From Silene noctiflora (lineage: Eukaryota; Streptophyta; Magnoliopsida; Caryophyllales; Caryophyllaceae), in contig VHZZ01004091.1 in the NCBI GenBank assembly GCA_009801015.1, positions 22,885-69,417 of the forward strand: 46,533 bases of DNA, read 5' to 3'. A model generated the notes under the pieces. That model saw only the letters and a list, made by a program, of their open reading frames with translations, searched no databases and was not told the origin of the DNA. Positions 11,277 to 22,867 of the stretch are shown here, piece by piece. Every line of letters starts with the position of its first letter. Positions within the stretch are counted from its first letter, which is position 1. A program made the translations under genes and the position numbers.

Positions 11277-11792
11277 ACGGATTTTTTTCATATCAGGTTT
11301 GCCTAGGCGTGGTGAGGTGACAATAAAAGGCTCCTAAGTGCGCCTTGTACATAAGGTGCACTTAGGCACTTAGCAAGAAATGCTACTACTATGGACTTAT
11401 GGAGTAGTTTTCATTCTGTTGACTCAATGTGTTTGTCCTAAAATTTTTGTTAGATTGGCTATGCATTTTCCATGATTGCGTGAAATTGGTGGGCTTTACC
11501 CACTTCAAAACTATGGGCCTAATACCTTCTACAAAATGAACTGCTCCACTATTCTTGGATGTTTGGGTACTAGGCTAAATTGTACGAAATGGTAGCCTTA
11601 GTTTAAGGCTGCAACGATAGCCCACCATTACCGGAGTGGATTTGGTTATCGGCATATTCGATCTTCTTCATCAACAGGATTTCAAGGTATTGGTCGTGAA
11701 TCGTGATGACAGTGATGACAATGATGGACACGAATTGTGAATGTGATGCAGTGGGGTATTCAGTGTCACGATTATTATGGCTTATTTTAGAG
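11277..11792. other. Intergenic, nothing coding
   Basis: A small hairpin-like passage around 11340-11375 ('taagtgcgccttg...aaggtgcactta') is present. No ORF of interest and no continuation of the GT34 pseudogene was recognised. Confidence 0.4.
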
Positions 11793-12202
11793 TAAATTGA
11801 TAAACACTATCAATATAAAGACCTTTTTTTTATAATCTGTACCAATATAATCAATAATTTGTAATCAATACCAAATTAATAACTTTTATCTGCTAATAGT
11901 ACCAAGTCGCTTTCTTACTCCAATTTTTTTTCCTACTTTACAAGTGCGTTCATCTAACAGGGGAGTTTGGAAGTGGGTGAGTCGAGATTTGTACTTAAAT
12001 GATGGTTTTTGGACTTTATTTAGTAGGCTGTAAATGAATTTGGACCACACAAATCAACCAAAAAAAGGAAATAGGGAAGAAAACCCGAATAATCCGAAAA
12101 AGGAAATAGGGAAGAATATAGTGAATAGGAGGGAGTATATTGGTATTGATTATGAATTATTGATAAAAATAGGTCCTTATATTGATATTGTTTATCAATT
12201 TA
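11793..12202. repeat. MITE-like element with long imperfect inverted repeats
   Basis: The left end 'taaattgataaacactatc' (with 'aatataaagacc') and the reverse complement of the right end 'taaattgataaacaatatc' (with 'aatataaggacc') pair over roughly 80 bases. Both arms include 'aatcaataatt' and 'taatcaatacca'. The 410-bp element is non-coding. A target duplication could not be defined, so the superfamily is open; a Mutator-like MITE is plausible. Confidence 0.6.
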
Positions 12203-14393
12203 GTCCTTGTTGAGTTTTAATATCGTTCATAAAAGTGGTATTGGTTTAGACGTTTAGCATTGGCTTTATGGAGCAAGAATTAGTGGGGTATATTGATGTA
12301 GAATATACCCCTTATATATCCGAAAATATATTGGGTAAAATGGTGAAAGTCCTTCACGTAATGGAATATACGTGGCCCTTTTTTTTCCTCAGCTAATACG
12401 CGTTGAATTAAACTGATTGGAGCTAAGTTGAATTGAATAAAGGTAAAAAAAGAGTTAATTTACGAAGAGATAAGTTGAATTGAGCTGAACTGAATTTGAG
12501 CTGAAATTAAGAAAGAAGAAACAGGGCCATAGTCACATAATTCTGATACTTAATATGGAGTACCATGTTGGACTTGATTATGCAGTTGGCCTATAATAAG
12601 GCAACAACCCCATAATTAGGTGGTAATGAAGGCATTGGGTAGGTCGTGGTCGTGGTCGTAGTCCATGGCAAAATGAGAAGGAGCTGTTGGTGGTTCGGTT
12701 GGTGGTGGAATTGGTGGGAGAAGTAGTTAACTTCATGTAACAAGTAAGTTTTGAAATGGTATTTTGGGATCACTTGAACCGTACGCGTGAAAATGGATTA
12801 GGTGACCCATTCCGTTTATCGAGCCAAATCAAACCCCAACAAAACATGCTCTTATTATTGATCAACCCAAGAAATTACATTTATTTTATTCACTTTGAAT
12901 CGGAATCTAAAGCATTTGTTTATTAATTTGCTCTAAAGTACTAAATTAATTATTATTGTCGGTGTTTGCATTTTTAAGTTCTAAACTCCAATTGCTCTAT
13001 TACTCTATTACCTTAGATCTTGTCGTACTTGCTTTCTTTATTTGACTTGCTTATTTTTTTCTTTTATTAAGACCATGTTTTACTTATATTTTTTACCCTT
13101 TCAAATAATAATAATATACTCACAACACCAAAAAAAATAATAATAATAATATACTCTTCTACTGTATTTGTTGGTGGAGTAATTCATATTAGCTGAAACC
13201 TTCTCAATTTGAGACTAAGATAGATTAAGACTCTTCCACTGTATTTGTTGTTGTTGGAGGAAAAAAAAAAGAGATTTTTCTTAACTTTAGCGTGCGTCCA
13301 CCACTTTTTTTACTTGGTGCGATATTTATTGTTGGAGGAAAAAGTTAGTTTTTTTTTTAGTTAAAAGCGAAGCGTGTTACCGCCACCTTTTTATTAGGTG
13401 CGCTCTTATTATGGACGACAAATCCGACGTTCCAAATTAATAACCAAAATAATAGACTAACTTAATAAGATATAAGTTCTGTCTCGAAAGTCATTTCAAT
13501 AAGTCTATTTGACCAAAATAGCTTATTTCACTAAAATTTCAACTAACTTATTTTTCTAAAATATTCTTATTTAACCAAAGTAGCTAATATCACGAAATAT
13601 TAGCTAATTTGTCAATCATTTTTAATATAAACGACTACCTTATTAGCTCCTAATTTTGATTTAATTTTAGCAAATAGAACTATAACATCCGTGAAATCGC
13701 TTTCGCGATACGGTTTAAAATGGTGACTTATGAGCTAGTCATTGTTAGGCAACCATATGGAGAGAATATAATTACTCAAGAGTAGACAAAACTGGTTAGT
13801 AAGAGAGAAGATGTCAGTATCTGATGTAACATATGAACGGAAAACGATTGGTGGCAAAGTCAAAATAATGTTTAAAACGCTAATAATATTCCAAGTACTG
13901 CCCCTCTCTAACAACCTTCATGGGCCCACCTCTTTGCTTATCTGGTTTCTTGACTTTCTCTTCTACAAAGGTGGCTATTACTCGTATAACTAACATTTCC
14001 TAAGTCTTGCCTAACTTATTTCTACTCGTTTTCCCTATTTTTCACCGTCTTTTTTCCGTTACTAATCCATTCTTAACGTGTCAAATCTGTTTTTTCTTCT
14101 CCCCCTTGCGTATTTTATATGGATTAGACTTTCGCTTTTCGAGACGGGTATTTGACTTCTTTTTAATACGATGTATGAGATACTGAAGAAAGAATTGCGT
14201 ATCTTAAAAATACCAAAATAATGAGGTATTTGCAAATTATTGGCTAAGATGCTCTAAGTTCTTTGAACCTGCATGAAACCCGTTTATTATGTCTCGATGA
14301 AAATCGGATTGTTGTCAATAAGATACCAAAGCTAGATTGTTGTTATTAATATTGATAATCTTCTTCAGCATTAAAAATAACGACACTTACAAG
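12203..14393. other. Intergenic, no gene seen
   Basis: Microsatellite-like AAT repeats occur near 13105-13150. The phrases 'ctgtatttgttg' and 'gttggaggaaaaa' recur between 13160 and 13345. The minus-strand ORF at 12591-12773 contains a Thr run and the ORF at 13811-13993 shows no domain; neither is credible. Confidence 0.4.
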
Positions 14394-14558
14394 CAGTGGC
14401 AGAGTCAGGATTTGAACTTATGGACGGATAAATTTAGGGGGCGAATGAGTAATTTTATAAGGGAAATTCGAAAAAATTTCGAAAAATTTAACTAAAAACT
14501 ACGTAAATCTTCTCTGTCGGGGGCGAAGGCCCCGGCTAACCCTCTAGCTCCACCATTG
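14394..14558. mobile_element. hAT-like MITE (165 bp)
   Basis: The ends 'cagtggcagagtcag' and, on the other strand, 'caatggtggagctag' form a terminal inverted repeat. Flanking octamers are 'cttacaag' (14386-14393) and 'attacaag' (14559-14566), 7 of 8 identical, as expected of the 8-bp hAT target duplication. The interior contains 'attcgaaaaaatttcg'. A shorter relative lies at 40013-40156. Confidence 0.7.
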
Positions 14559-14613
14559 ATTACAAGTTACAACCAATTTAAATAAGGCAATAATAAAAAC
14601 AGGATTGTGTGAG

Positions 14614-14793
14614 GTTTTAACTTAAGAGGGTCTTAAGCAAGGCCTTCTAGAAAGTATTAAGTACTCCGTAACTCGTTTAATAGTTTTAACTTAATACTGT
14701 CTTAAGCAAGACCTTCTAGGAAGTATTAAGTAATGCGTAACTCGTTTTAACCTAATACCGTCTTACGCAAGACGTTGTAGGAAGTAAAGTAGC
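14614..14793. repeat. Three tandem copies of a 61-69 bp repeat upstream of GT34-2
   Basis: Units start at 14614, 14683 and 14744, each with 'gttttaac', then a variant of 'gtcttaagcaagaccttcta' and 'ggaagtattaagta'. The third unit is shorter and more diverged. It ends about 130 bp before the GT34-2 TATA box, so it may affect that promoter. Confidence 0.8.
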
Positions 14794-14925
14794 TTTCACA
14801 TCTACATGACGAAGATGCTGGTCTCTTTCTTCAAAATCAAGTTTCTGATTAGTTTATGATTCCCCTTGCAAGCACCTCTCTATTTTTCTAATCTTTTAAT
14901 TAACTGTTTTGTTTGGTGTAGATGC

Positions 14926-14932
14926 TATAAAG
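14926..14932 (+). promoter_or_regulatory. TATA box of GT34-2
   Basis: TATAAAG lies inside 'gatgctataaagtgacttgc', 156 bp before the ATG. The surrounding block is shared with the promoters of GT34-3, -4 and -6 and with the pseudogene. Confidence 0.7.
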
Positions 14933-15081
14933 TGACTTGCTTTTGAGTCTTGTTCACCAAACTTTGAGTCTTTTTCTTTCGTTATTAGTCCTCTTCTATA
15001 TATCATTCCTTTGTTCTTCATCATTCTTAGGATCTTTACACCTTCATCTTACTAAAGAGAACATCAAAACAAGTCGAATCG

Positions 15082-16365
15082 ATGTCGAAAATCCACCATC
15101 ATCAACTTAAACTATCGTCCCGTTTTTCGGACGGGATTATGTTCTTATCCGGCATGTTGGCTACTCTTGCTATAAGCTGGTTCTTTCCTAGCATCATGCT
15201 TCCTAGCTCAAATTCAGTTCTTTCTATGTCTCCTTCATTAATTCCGCCTTTCGTGGCGTCTAAGCTTAACCCTGTCAATCTGACTACCTTCTATGATGAC
15301 CCTAAGTTGAATTACACGATGGACGCCCCGATAAAGAATTGGGACGAGAAGCGACAGCATTGGCTGGCGACTCACCCATCCTTTTCTGGGTCGAAAGACC
15401 GGGTCTTGATGGTAACGGGGACCCAACCTAAACCATGTTCCAACCCCGATGGAGATCATTTCTTGTTGAGGTTGTTTAAGAATAAGGTGGACTACTGTCG
15501 GATTCATGGGCATGATATTTTCTATAACAATGTTTTGCTCCATCCTGGGATGACCGGGTTTTGGGCCAAGTACCCGTTAGTCAAGGCTGCAATGCTGTCC
15601 CACCCGGAAGTGGAATGGATCTGGTGGGTGGACTCGGATGCAGTCTTCACCGACATGGACTTTGATTTGCCAGTGGAGAAGTACAAGGACTACAACCTGA
15701 TAGCTTACGGGTGGCCTGATGTTATATTTAAGCAGAAGAGCGCGATGGGGGTTAATGCCGGGGTTTTCTTGATCCGTAACTGCCAGTGGTCTCTGGACAT
15801 GATAGAAAGGTGGGCTAGCTTTGGACCACAGACTGCAGACTACGCAAAATGGGGGAAAGTCCAGCAGTCGATGTTCTTCGACAAGACAGACTCAGAATCC
15901 GATGATCAGACTGCTCTAACATACATGCTGTTGGTAGAGAAAGAGCAATGGGGAGACATGATTCACATAGAGAGCGAGTATTACTTCCAAGGGTACTGGG
16001 TGAGTATAGTGGACAAGTACGAGAACGTGACAAGTCACTACAGGGAAATCGAGGATAAGGAGCCTGAATTAAGGATGAAGTTTGCCGAGAAGGCAGGGGA
16101 GGCATATCGCGCTAAGTGGCAAAAATACCTTGCAGGGGCTAACACAGGTGGTTATACAGACGGAAGTTGGAGGAGGCCGTTTATGACGCATTTTACAGGG
16201 TGTGAGCCCTGCAGTGGGAAACACAACCCTATGTACACGGCTGAGGCATGCCGGGGAAATTTGGTGAGGGCCTTAAACTTTGCAGATAGTCAAGTGCTTA
16301 GGAATTTCGGGTACACTCGTAGAGACATAACCAACTCGTCCTCGGTTGAACCCTTGTATTATTAG
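15082..16365 (+). CDS. GT34 glycosyltransferase 2 (diverged loop, subgroup with GT34-7)
   Basis: Predicted Golgi type II glycosyltransferase of 427 residues, probably acting on a mannan-type or related wall polysaccharide; the substrate is inferred from family only. The cytosolic tail carries three consecutive histidines (5-7), the membrane anchor spans about 18-35, and the catalytic domain begins at N-L-T-T-F-Y-D-D-P, which includes an N-glycosylation sequon. Key motifs are D184-S-D186, S-D274-D-Q and T-H370-F-T-G-C. The acceptor-side loop reads A-Y-G-W-P ... S-A221-M222-G-V-N-A-G, so the canonical His, Trp and Thr of GT34-1 are replaced. The block from F-D-K-T-D through Q-T-A-L-T-Y-M-L-L-V-E-K is shared with GT34-7 rather than its nearer neighbours GT34-3 to -6. 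The ATG at 15082 suits the TATA position and matches the M-S-K start of paralogues. Confidence 0.95.
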   Translation: MSKIHHHQLKLSSRFSDGIMFLSGMLATLAISWFFPSIMLPSSNSVLSMSPSLIPPFVASKLNPVNLTTFYDDPKLNYTMDAPIKNWDEKRQHWLATHPSFSGSKDRVLMVTGTQPKPCSNPDGDHFLLRLFKNKVDYCRIHGHDIFYNNVLLHPGMTGFWAKYPLVKAAMLSHPEVEWIWWVDSDAVFTDMDFDLPVEKYKDYNLIAYGWPDVIFKQKSAMGVNAGVFLIRNCQWSLDMIERWASFGPQTADYAKWGKVQQSMFFDKTDSESDDQTALTYMLLVEKEQWGDMIHIESEYYFQGYWVSIVDKYENVTSHYREIEDKEPELRMKFAEKAGEAYRAKWQKYLAGANTGGYTDGSWRRPFMTHFTGCEPCSGKHNPMYTAEACRGNLVRALNFADSQVLRNFGYTRRDITNSSSVEPLYY

Positions 16366-17508
16366 CTTTAATTTCTCCAAGCACCGTAGCTGAAAACTTA
16401 AAAGCTTCATTTCGGCATTGACGTATTTGCGGTCAGACTTAGCCAGTGAACCTTGGTGGCCTAGTTGCCTTTGTACATTGTATACTTTGGGAATTCTTTT
16501 GCTTGCTTCTGTTATACACAGTTATCTAATAAGAATTTAATTTATTGTTTCTATTTGTTTTAGTCAGTACAACACGAATAGATAAAAAGCGACCGCTTTA
16601 TGATATGATGTTCGAAGTTTGATTGGTAACAATGTAATCCAATGGAAAATATGCCACATGTAGCATTTCAGAATGGTGAGGAATAGCATCAGTGAATGAT
16701 GATTATGACTTAAGAGTTGTTTTTGTGACTAATGATGGTGTGATTAGGTGCTTTGTTACTCTCACCCTTATTGTATTTTCTGCTACAAAAATGATTATGT
16801 CCTTAATAAGACATTAATTACCCAATGTTATCACCGCTAATTTTCCATTATACAACAAGTTTGTGTACACATGATCAACGACTCCACTCAAACACCGACT
16901 ATTTGGTAAATCTATAGTCTCGATTAGACCTGCCAAAGGATGTCGAATTCGTGTTCGAGTTAATGTTAAATTAAATGGGTCATTGTAATTTCAGTCCAAG
17001 CAGCTGAACCCATCTCAATAACATAAACAAATTAATTATCACATCCCTAATCTAATTCAGCTAAGTTTCCTACAACTTTCAACTTGTTTCATGCATTTAT
17101 CTTTGAAAATATCATTTTCCACTTGCTTAGCCTTGTATGAGTTGACTAATTGTGACCCCGGCCACTAATAAACCCATTTAGGCAGGGGAACCTAACTAGT
17201 AGCAAAGGATAGCACTCCATTCCCTAAATTTCAAAAAAATCGTTGCTTTAGGGGGAGAATAAAAACTTTTCGGAATGCTTTATGACATTACTTATTCACC
17301 TTTAATAAACTTCATTCCGTAGGGCTCACTTGGATTGAGGGTAAAAGAAGAAATATGTAAGGTATCTTTTTATGTTTGGTATGAGAGTAATTATTCTCAC
17401 ATTGACAACCAAACAATTTTAGCAAATTCCCATGGGTAATAATCAATGTGGTAAGAGATTATCTTACTAATCATATATCAAACGTATCATCAACGAATTA
17501 TTACTAAC
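16366..17508. other. Intergenic after GT34-2
   Basis: The first 200 bases likely hold the 3' UTR, with AATAAG near 16528 as a possible polyadenylation signal. No other gene or repeat was recognised with confidence. Confidence 0.4.
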
Positions 17509-17803
17509 GGGTCGTTTGGTTGATACGAGAATTACAACATCCCCATGAAATACAAATTCATGAGAAATAAGCTCCATCATTTAATTCATGGAAATTTGCT
17601 AAAGTTGTTTGGTTGTCAGTGTTGAATTCATTTTCATAGGAACTTCAACTCACCGGGGAGAGTTGGTAAGCAACTTTCTACATTTTTATAGGAAGTCTCT
17701 TCCACCCCATTTTTACAAAAAAATAGGCAACCAAACGACTCCTTTTTTTGTAAATTATGAAAATTTTCACTTCCCATATTTTCATGGATAACCAAACAAC
17801 CCT
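17509..17803. mobile_element. MITE with GGGTYGTTTGGTT ends (295 bp)
   Basis: The left end 'gggtcgtttggttgat' pairs with 'gggttgtttggttatc' from the reverse-complemented right end. Internal copies of 'gtttggttgtc' and 'aaccaaacgac' add further self-complementarity. The target duplication is ambiguous, so hAT-like or Tourist-like origin cannot be separated. Confidence 0.6.
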
Positions 17804-19404
17804 AAGTAATAAACTTTTCTAATATTTATCTTTCAATTAAAATTTATCTCCAATCTATTGCATAAATTCCAAAAAAAATTCCTAATTATTAATTTCTGGC
17901 TCCACCACCTTTACCCCCGCTTTATACTCTACAACGGTTGTTAGTTGTTACCTGTAAATGAAAAATTGTGGTTAAAGAAAAACCTAAATAGGAATTTGAT
18001 AAGTAACTTTACCAATCCACCGCTTTAATCCAAGAAAAAGAAAAAAACAGCGGTCCATGATGTTCACCCACCGGCATGCTCATGCTCATCCATGGCTTCC
18101 CAATTCCTCTATCCAATTCGATTGTAATTGGATTTCATTAAGTATTGCTGAAATCATGTTCTTGAAATCAACTTCATATTCCAAAACGCAGCGTTTTAAA
18201 GAGAGAATTATGTGTTTCTTCGTTAATGTTTTTAGGGAGAAAATTTTCTAGTGATCATTCTGGTTGTGATAATGTCTTGCGTAAAAGACGTGCCAACACA
18301 TGCGATTCAAATTGAAATTATCTTCTCAATTTTACGACGTGCTTGTAAGTTATTTCGACTTTTTAATTTGTCATTTGCGCTTTATTTATTTGTTTTTCTG
18401 TTAATGGTGGTTGTGGGAATCCATCTAGGAAGATTCTCGTGTAAGACGGGCTTATCCGTCTTAAGATTCAAGCGTGTCCCACTTATATAGATGAAACAAA
18501 TATTTTGCTGGTAACGAGGAGTCGTTAATGTTAATGCAAGAACTTGCGTGCTTAAGAGGGGCATATCTGTCTTGAGATTAAAGCTGGTGGAATAGTGAAA
18601 CAATTATTTTGCTGATCCCTAATCCCTATCTATTCTATTTGACATGTTTTAAGTTTGAGGCGACTATATCCATCTTAAACAAGAATTTGTGTTTCGGAAG
18701 ATATGTTGCTAGACTTCTCATATTGTTTTCGAATACTGAGTTTAGAAAACTAAACACCGTCTCCCATGGCAGATTTATTGAACACGCCTCCCCTGGTGCA
18801 TGATTTGTTCATTGACGGAAATGCCGCTTCAGGATGTTTTAGCTGTTTATATTTTTGTTATCTTTAGACTTCTTTTAACTCATAATCTCGATACATGCAC
18901 TGTTATTGTGCATATGTCTCAATTGACTAACTAAATGACAATGTTTATGATAATCTTTGAGGTACTGGGTTAATGTTATTGGACCATCCAAATGCGGTTT
19001 TCACCGCTGTACAATGTTTACGTAAGCTTTGAAGCGGCTTTCGAAACAAATTTACCCATTTAACCTCATATGATGGTTTCTTAAACAAAGTGCGTCTCAG
19101 ATTAGCTTAGCTTACAGACACTTGACTTTGATTCTGCACGTTGCTGTCATGCTTTCATATGCTTGATCACTCTGACCAGGAATCTTAATCATGATTTGTA
19201 CAGCGGGCGTAAACATGTCCAGAATGTGATTAATTGTTTTATTAATTACTCAATTATTTGAGGTGATGATCACCTCTGCACGTATTTGAAGAAGGTTGTT
19301 GTTGCATTGGACCGAGTCGAGCAGAGAGATTAAATAATAATCCTCCTTGTTAGCATGCCATGATTTTATGATAATAAATGAGTCAATGTAATTGTTTTAG
19401 ATGC

Positions 19405-19410
19405 TATAAA
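19405..19410 (+). promoter_or_regulatory. TATA box of GT34-3
   Basis: TATAAA lies inside 'gatgctataaaatgata', 149 bp before the chosen ATG and conserved with GT34-4. Confidence 0.7.
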
Positions 19411-19553
19411 ATGATATACTTTTAGGATTTGATCACAACAAAAGCTTTTAGGCTGATACAGAACATTAAAAGTGAGGAAAAACATTCATCTTCATCTTGT
19501 TCTTTACATTAAAAGTGACGAAAAACAGAGAGCCATCACCAAAACTGGAGAAC

Positions 19554-20792
19554 ATGGTAAAACCCCGCCGTCAACTAATAGCGTCATCTGCTTATAGGGA
19601 TGGCGTTATGTTCTTATCGGGCATGTTCGCTCTCCTTATCATAGTCTGGTGTTTTCCATCCTCCATGCCCCCTTCATTTAACCCACCGTCATCCATATCG
19701 ACAATTCTAGCTGACGATGAGAATGTCACTACATTCTATGATGACCAACAGTTTGGCTACGCCATGGATAAACCAATCAAGAATTGGGACGAGAAGCGAC
19801 AGGAGTGGCTCGCCAGCAACCCGGCCTTCTCTGGATCGAGAGAGCGGGTTTTGATGGTAACCGGGTCGCAACCAAAGCCCTGTGCAAACCCTGTGGGTGA
19901 TCATTTGATGCTGAGGCTTTTTAAGAACAAGGTGGATTACTGTCGCATTCACGGGCACGACATCTTTTATAACAATGTCTTGCTCCACCCTCGGATGTTC
20001 GGATTCTGGGCCAAGTATCCGATAGTCAAGGCTGCAATGTTGGCTCACCCGGAAGCGGAGTGGATCTGGTGGGTTGACTCTGACGCTGTCTTCACTGACA
20101 TGGACTTCNATCTGCCTTTGGAGAAGTACAAGGCCTACAACCTCATTGTTTACGGCTGGCCCGGCTCTTTTTATAAAAAGAACAGCTCAATGGGGCTTAA
20201 TGCTGGAGTCTTCTTGATCCGAAACTGCCAGTGGTCTATGAACATCTTGGACCGGTGGGCCAGCTTCGGCCCACAGACTGAAAACTACGCTAAGTGGGGC
20301 CAAATTCTAATGTCGATTTTTACTGATATGGCGTCACCAATATCAGATGATCAAGCGGCTCTATGCTACATGATCTTGGTCGAGAAAGAGAAATGGGCAG
20401 ACAAGTTCTACCTGGAGACCGAGTATTACTTCCAAGGATATTTTATGGATGTAATTGATTACTTTGAGGAAGCACAAACTCATTACATGGAAATAGAGAA
20501 GAAGAAGCCAGAATTAAGGAGGCGACATGCGGAGAAATCAGGGGAAAGGTATCGAGCTCTTTGGAAACAGTACCTTAATGAGTCTCGCACATCAGTAACA
20601 TCGAGGAGACCATTTGTGACTCATTTCACGGGATGTGAGCCCTGTAGTGGGGATCGCAATCCAATGTATACTCTCAAACAATGTGAGGGAGGGATGGTAA
20701 GGGCGCTTAATTTAGGAGATAGTCAGGTTCTCAGGAATTTTGGGTACACTCGAAAAGTTCTAACCAACTCTTCCTCAGTTGAACTCCTGTAA
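19554..20792 (+). CDS. GT34 glycosyltransferase 3 (diverged loop, near-duplicate of GT34-4)
   Basis: Predicted Golgi glycosyltransferase of 412 residues. I chose the ATG at 19554 (M-V-K-P-R-R-Q-L) because it aligns with the GT34-4 start; the longer frame back to 19497 begins with TTG, not ATG. The anchor spans about 17-34 and a sequon N-V-T precedes T-F-Y-D-D. Motifs are D175-S-D177, S-D265-D-Q and T-H357-F-T-G-C. The loop is V-Y-G-W-P ... S-S212-M213-G-L-N-A-G. Like GT34-4, -5 and -6 it has W-A-D-K-F and Q-G-Y-F where GT34-1, -2, -7 and -8 have W-G-[DN]-[KM] and G-Y-W. Base 20109 is N, making codon 186 undetermined (Asn in GT34-4, Asp in most others). The C-terminal stalk before R-R-P-F is shorter than in GT34-2, -7 and -8. 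Confidence 0.93.
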   Translation: MVKPRRQLIASSAYRDGVMFLSGMFALLIIVWCFPSSMPPSFNPPSSISTILADDENVTTFYDDQQFGYAMDKPIKNWDEKRQEWLASNPAFSGSRERVLMVTGSQPKPCANPVGDHLMLRLFKNKVDYCRIHGHDIFYNNVLLHPRMFGFWAKYPIVKAAMLAHPEAEWIWWVDSDAVFTDMDFXLPLEKYKAYNLIVYGWPGSFYKKNSSMGLNAGVFLIRNCQWSMNILDRWASFGPQTENYAKWGQILMSIFTDMASPISDDQAALCYMILVEKEKWADKFYLETEYYFQGYFMDVIDYFEEAQTHYMEIEKKKPELRRRHAEKSGERYRALWKQYLNESRTSVTSRRPFVTHFTGCEPCSGDRNPMYTLKQCEGGMVRALNLGDSQVLRNFGYTRKVLTNSSSVELL

Positions 20793-21385
20793 TTCCGTTT
20801 TATTCCTTAGCGTTCAGATGTAACAGTAGTCATTTTCGCATTGCGAGTGTCTATGTTTTGTAGGTTCTTACGGTTGCCTTATCTGCCACTAAGTAATTTG
20901 CAAGACAGAAAATTCGTGTGCACACTCCTGCAGTAGGAACGTTTTTTCAAACGGATCGCGAACATCTTTGCATGCCATACTGCTCCTGCAGTGTCCTTGA
21001 TATAACCCTGTTTTTGCACATTATTTTTGGGATAGTTATTGTGTCAATGATAGTTCTATTCTACTACATCTAGGGGCGTCAACATTACACAATACCTTTA
21101 CAATACCACTTTACTAACCGAGTCACCGGGGTATCAACATTATACCAATACATCGAGAACAACCGCCTATGGCTTGATCATGGATTGGATGTGCTCAATC
21201 TTTCGGTTATGTTGAAGACTATGTTAACCGATTGCTAATTCAGAATATAAGAATAGTGAATGCACACACTTGAATGACAAGTGGATCATAATGAATATGA
21301 ATGACTGGTTTAATGACTGGTTTTGCTTTGTAAGCTCGCTTGTTGACTACTGTTAAGCCTTGCTCAGCCTGTCTCCATATTCGTG

Positions 21386-22070
21386 TCACGTTCATTTGCT
21401 TACCTTTGACTTTAGCATAAAATTAGAAACATAGGAGGAGACCTTTTGTAGTTAATGTTTTTGAATGACAAGTGGATCATAATGAATTTGAATGATCAAA
21501 TCATCCATCAAAAGCGCTCCTAATATAGACTAAGTAAACAAATGAGTGAATTGACTTATCCCTGCATTACTTCTAAGGATCCACTTATAATTTAAACCAA
21601 TTAATATTGGTAAATTGAAATAAATGATCATCCAAAATTTTACAATGATTGTAGTTCACTTCTTCTAACTCTAGGATTGCACTAATTCTTTATATTATAA
21701 TAGAATATTAGCAGGCTGTAGTAATGTTTTGTAAAACCGAAAATTGAAATTTGATTCCGTCAATTCCAATATTAACGACAACTCCAAAAATAATCGAAAT
21801 CACTTGTTTATTAGTTTTCGTTAACGATATAATAACAAAAAACTAGAAAGAAACTATGATAATACATAACCCCTAAATATAAGATATAGAGCAGGAAAAT
21901 CGGTCTCAAGCATGATGGGCGGCCAAGGCACGACACAGCACGACGACCCGCTTGGCCGTACTTTTGCCGTGCCAAATGGTGGGCTAGGCACGACGGGCTG
22001 ACACGAAGCACGGCCCGCCCCACCCAATTACTGCTCAGCTGATCTAGATTAGATGTAAAAAAAGGGTGTT
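21386..22070. other. Intergenic with a GC-rich repeat scrap
   Basis: About 21900-22020 is unusually GC-rich, with recurring 'gcacgac' and 'cacggcccg' words. Such passages are common at ends of plant DNA transposons, but no partner end was located. The minus-strand ORF at 21811-22077 crosses this repeat and is not credible. Confidence 0.4.
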
Positions 22071-22867
22071 TTGTCAAACACGACCTTTAAAAAAAACAAA
22101 ATTTCAAACACCACCTTTAAAAAAAAGTTTGTCAAACACAACCTTTAATAATTTTTTTTTTGTCAAACACGACTTTTTGGTCGTAAGATTCAACATTTTA
22201 GCAGAGTTTGACCACTTGCAATGAGCTGACTTTCAGTCGATGTTTGAGATAGCAAACGAGGTTGGTTTGAGGTGTTCTTGGACTCGTTGGAAAGGTGGGA
22301 GTACAGGCTTTCCAGTGATTGTTAACACGGTAGTCAAATGTGGCCTTATGTGGGGTAGATTGGTGTGTAAAGTAAGGCTGGTCATAGAGGGTTGATGTAA
22401 GTCAAAGTAGGATTTTTTCGTGGGTCGATTCACTCCCCTCGAACCATCACTTGCAACCAACGACCACCACAAACAACACAACTACGACATACCTTATATT
22501 CCCCTCGACTTGCATACCAAATTTTAGACCAAACAACACATCATAACCCCATTAAAAGACCCACGAAAATCCGCCAACAACCCACTGTAAACCCAAACTT
22601 ACAACCATTTCTTTGACCAACCTTACTTTTCGCATCAATCGACCCCACATAAGGCCACCTTTCGCCACCGTGTTGACAACCCTTGAAAAGTCTATACGTC
22701 CACCTTTCCAACGAGTCCAAGAACACCTCAAACCGACCTCATTTGCTATCTCAAATATAGATTGAAAGTCACCTCATTGCAATTGGTCAGAAAGTTGTTG
22801 GAATCTGGCTAAAAAGTCGTGTTTGACAAAAAAAAATTATTAAAGGTTGTGTTTGACAAACTTTTTT

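Larger units (their letters stand above)
17997..21385 (+). repeat. Segmental tandem duplication, copy A (contains GT34-3)
   Basis: This block aligns end to end with 23779-27375. Shared landmarks are 'aagtaactttacca', 'catccatggcttcccaattc', 'gacgtgcttgtaagttattt', 'tattggaccatccaaa', 'cttggaccgagtcgagcag' (read 'cattgg' here), the GT34 gene, and the end 'gctcagcctgtctcca'. ORFs within its first 800 bp share only short peptide scraps with copy B and look non-coding. The nearer part of its promoter region also resembles that of GT34-5. Confidence 0.85.

Noticed and set aside
14614..14793. A CRISPR-like repeat array
   Set aside because: The units are contiguous diverged tandem repeats without regular unique spacers, in a plant nuclear context.
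15238..16105. Antisense ORFs of 96-113 codons over the GT34 genes
   Set aside because: They recur at the same place opposite several GT34 copies, as expected from shared codon bias, and resemble no family. They are shadows of the sense genes.
18057..18803. Small protein genes in the upstream part of duplication copy A
   Set aside because: The copy B counterparts share only short peptide scraps and are shifted by indels, so the reading frames are not conserved.
19497..19553. N-terminal extension of GT34-3
   Set aside because: The longer frame begins with TTG and has no counterpart in GT34-4, which starts at the position equal to the ATG at 19554.
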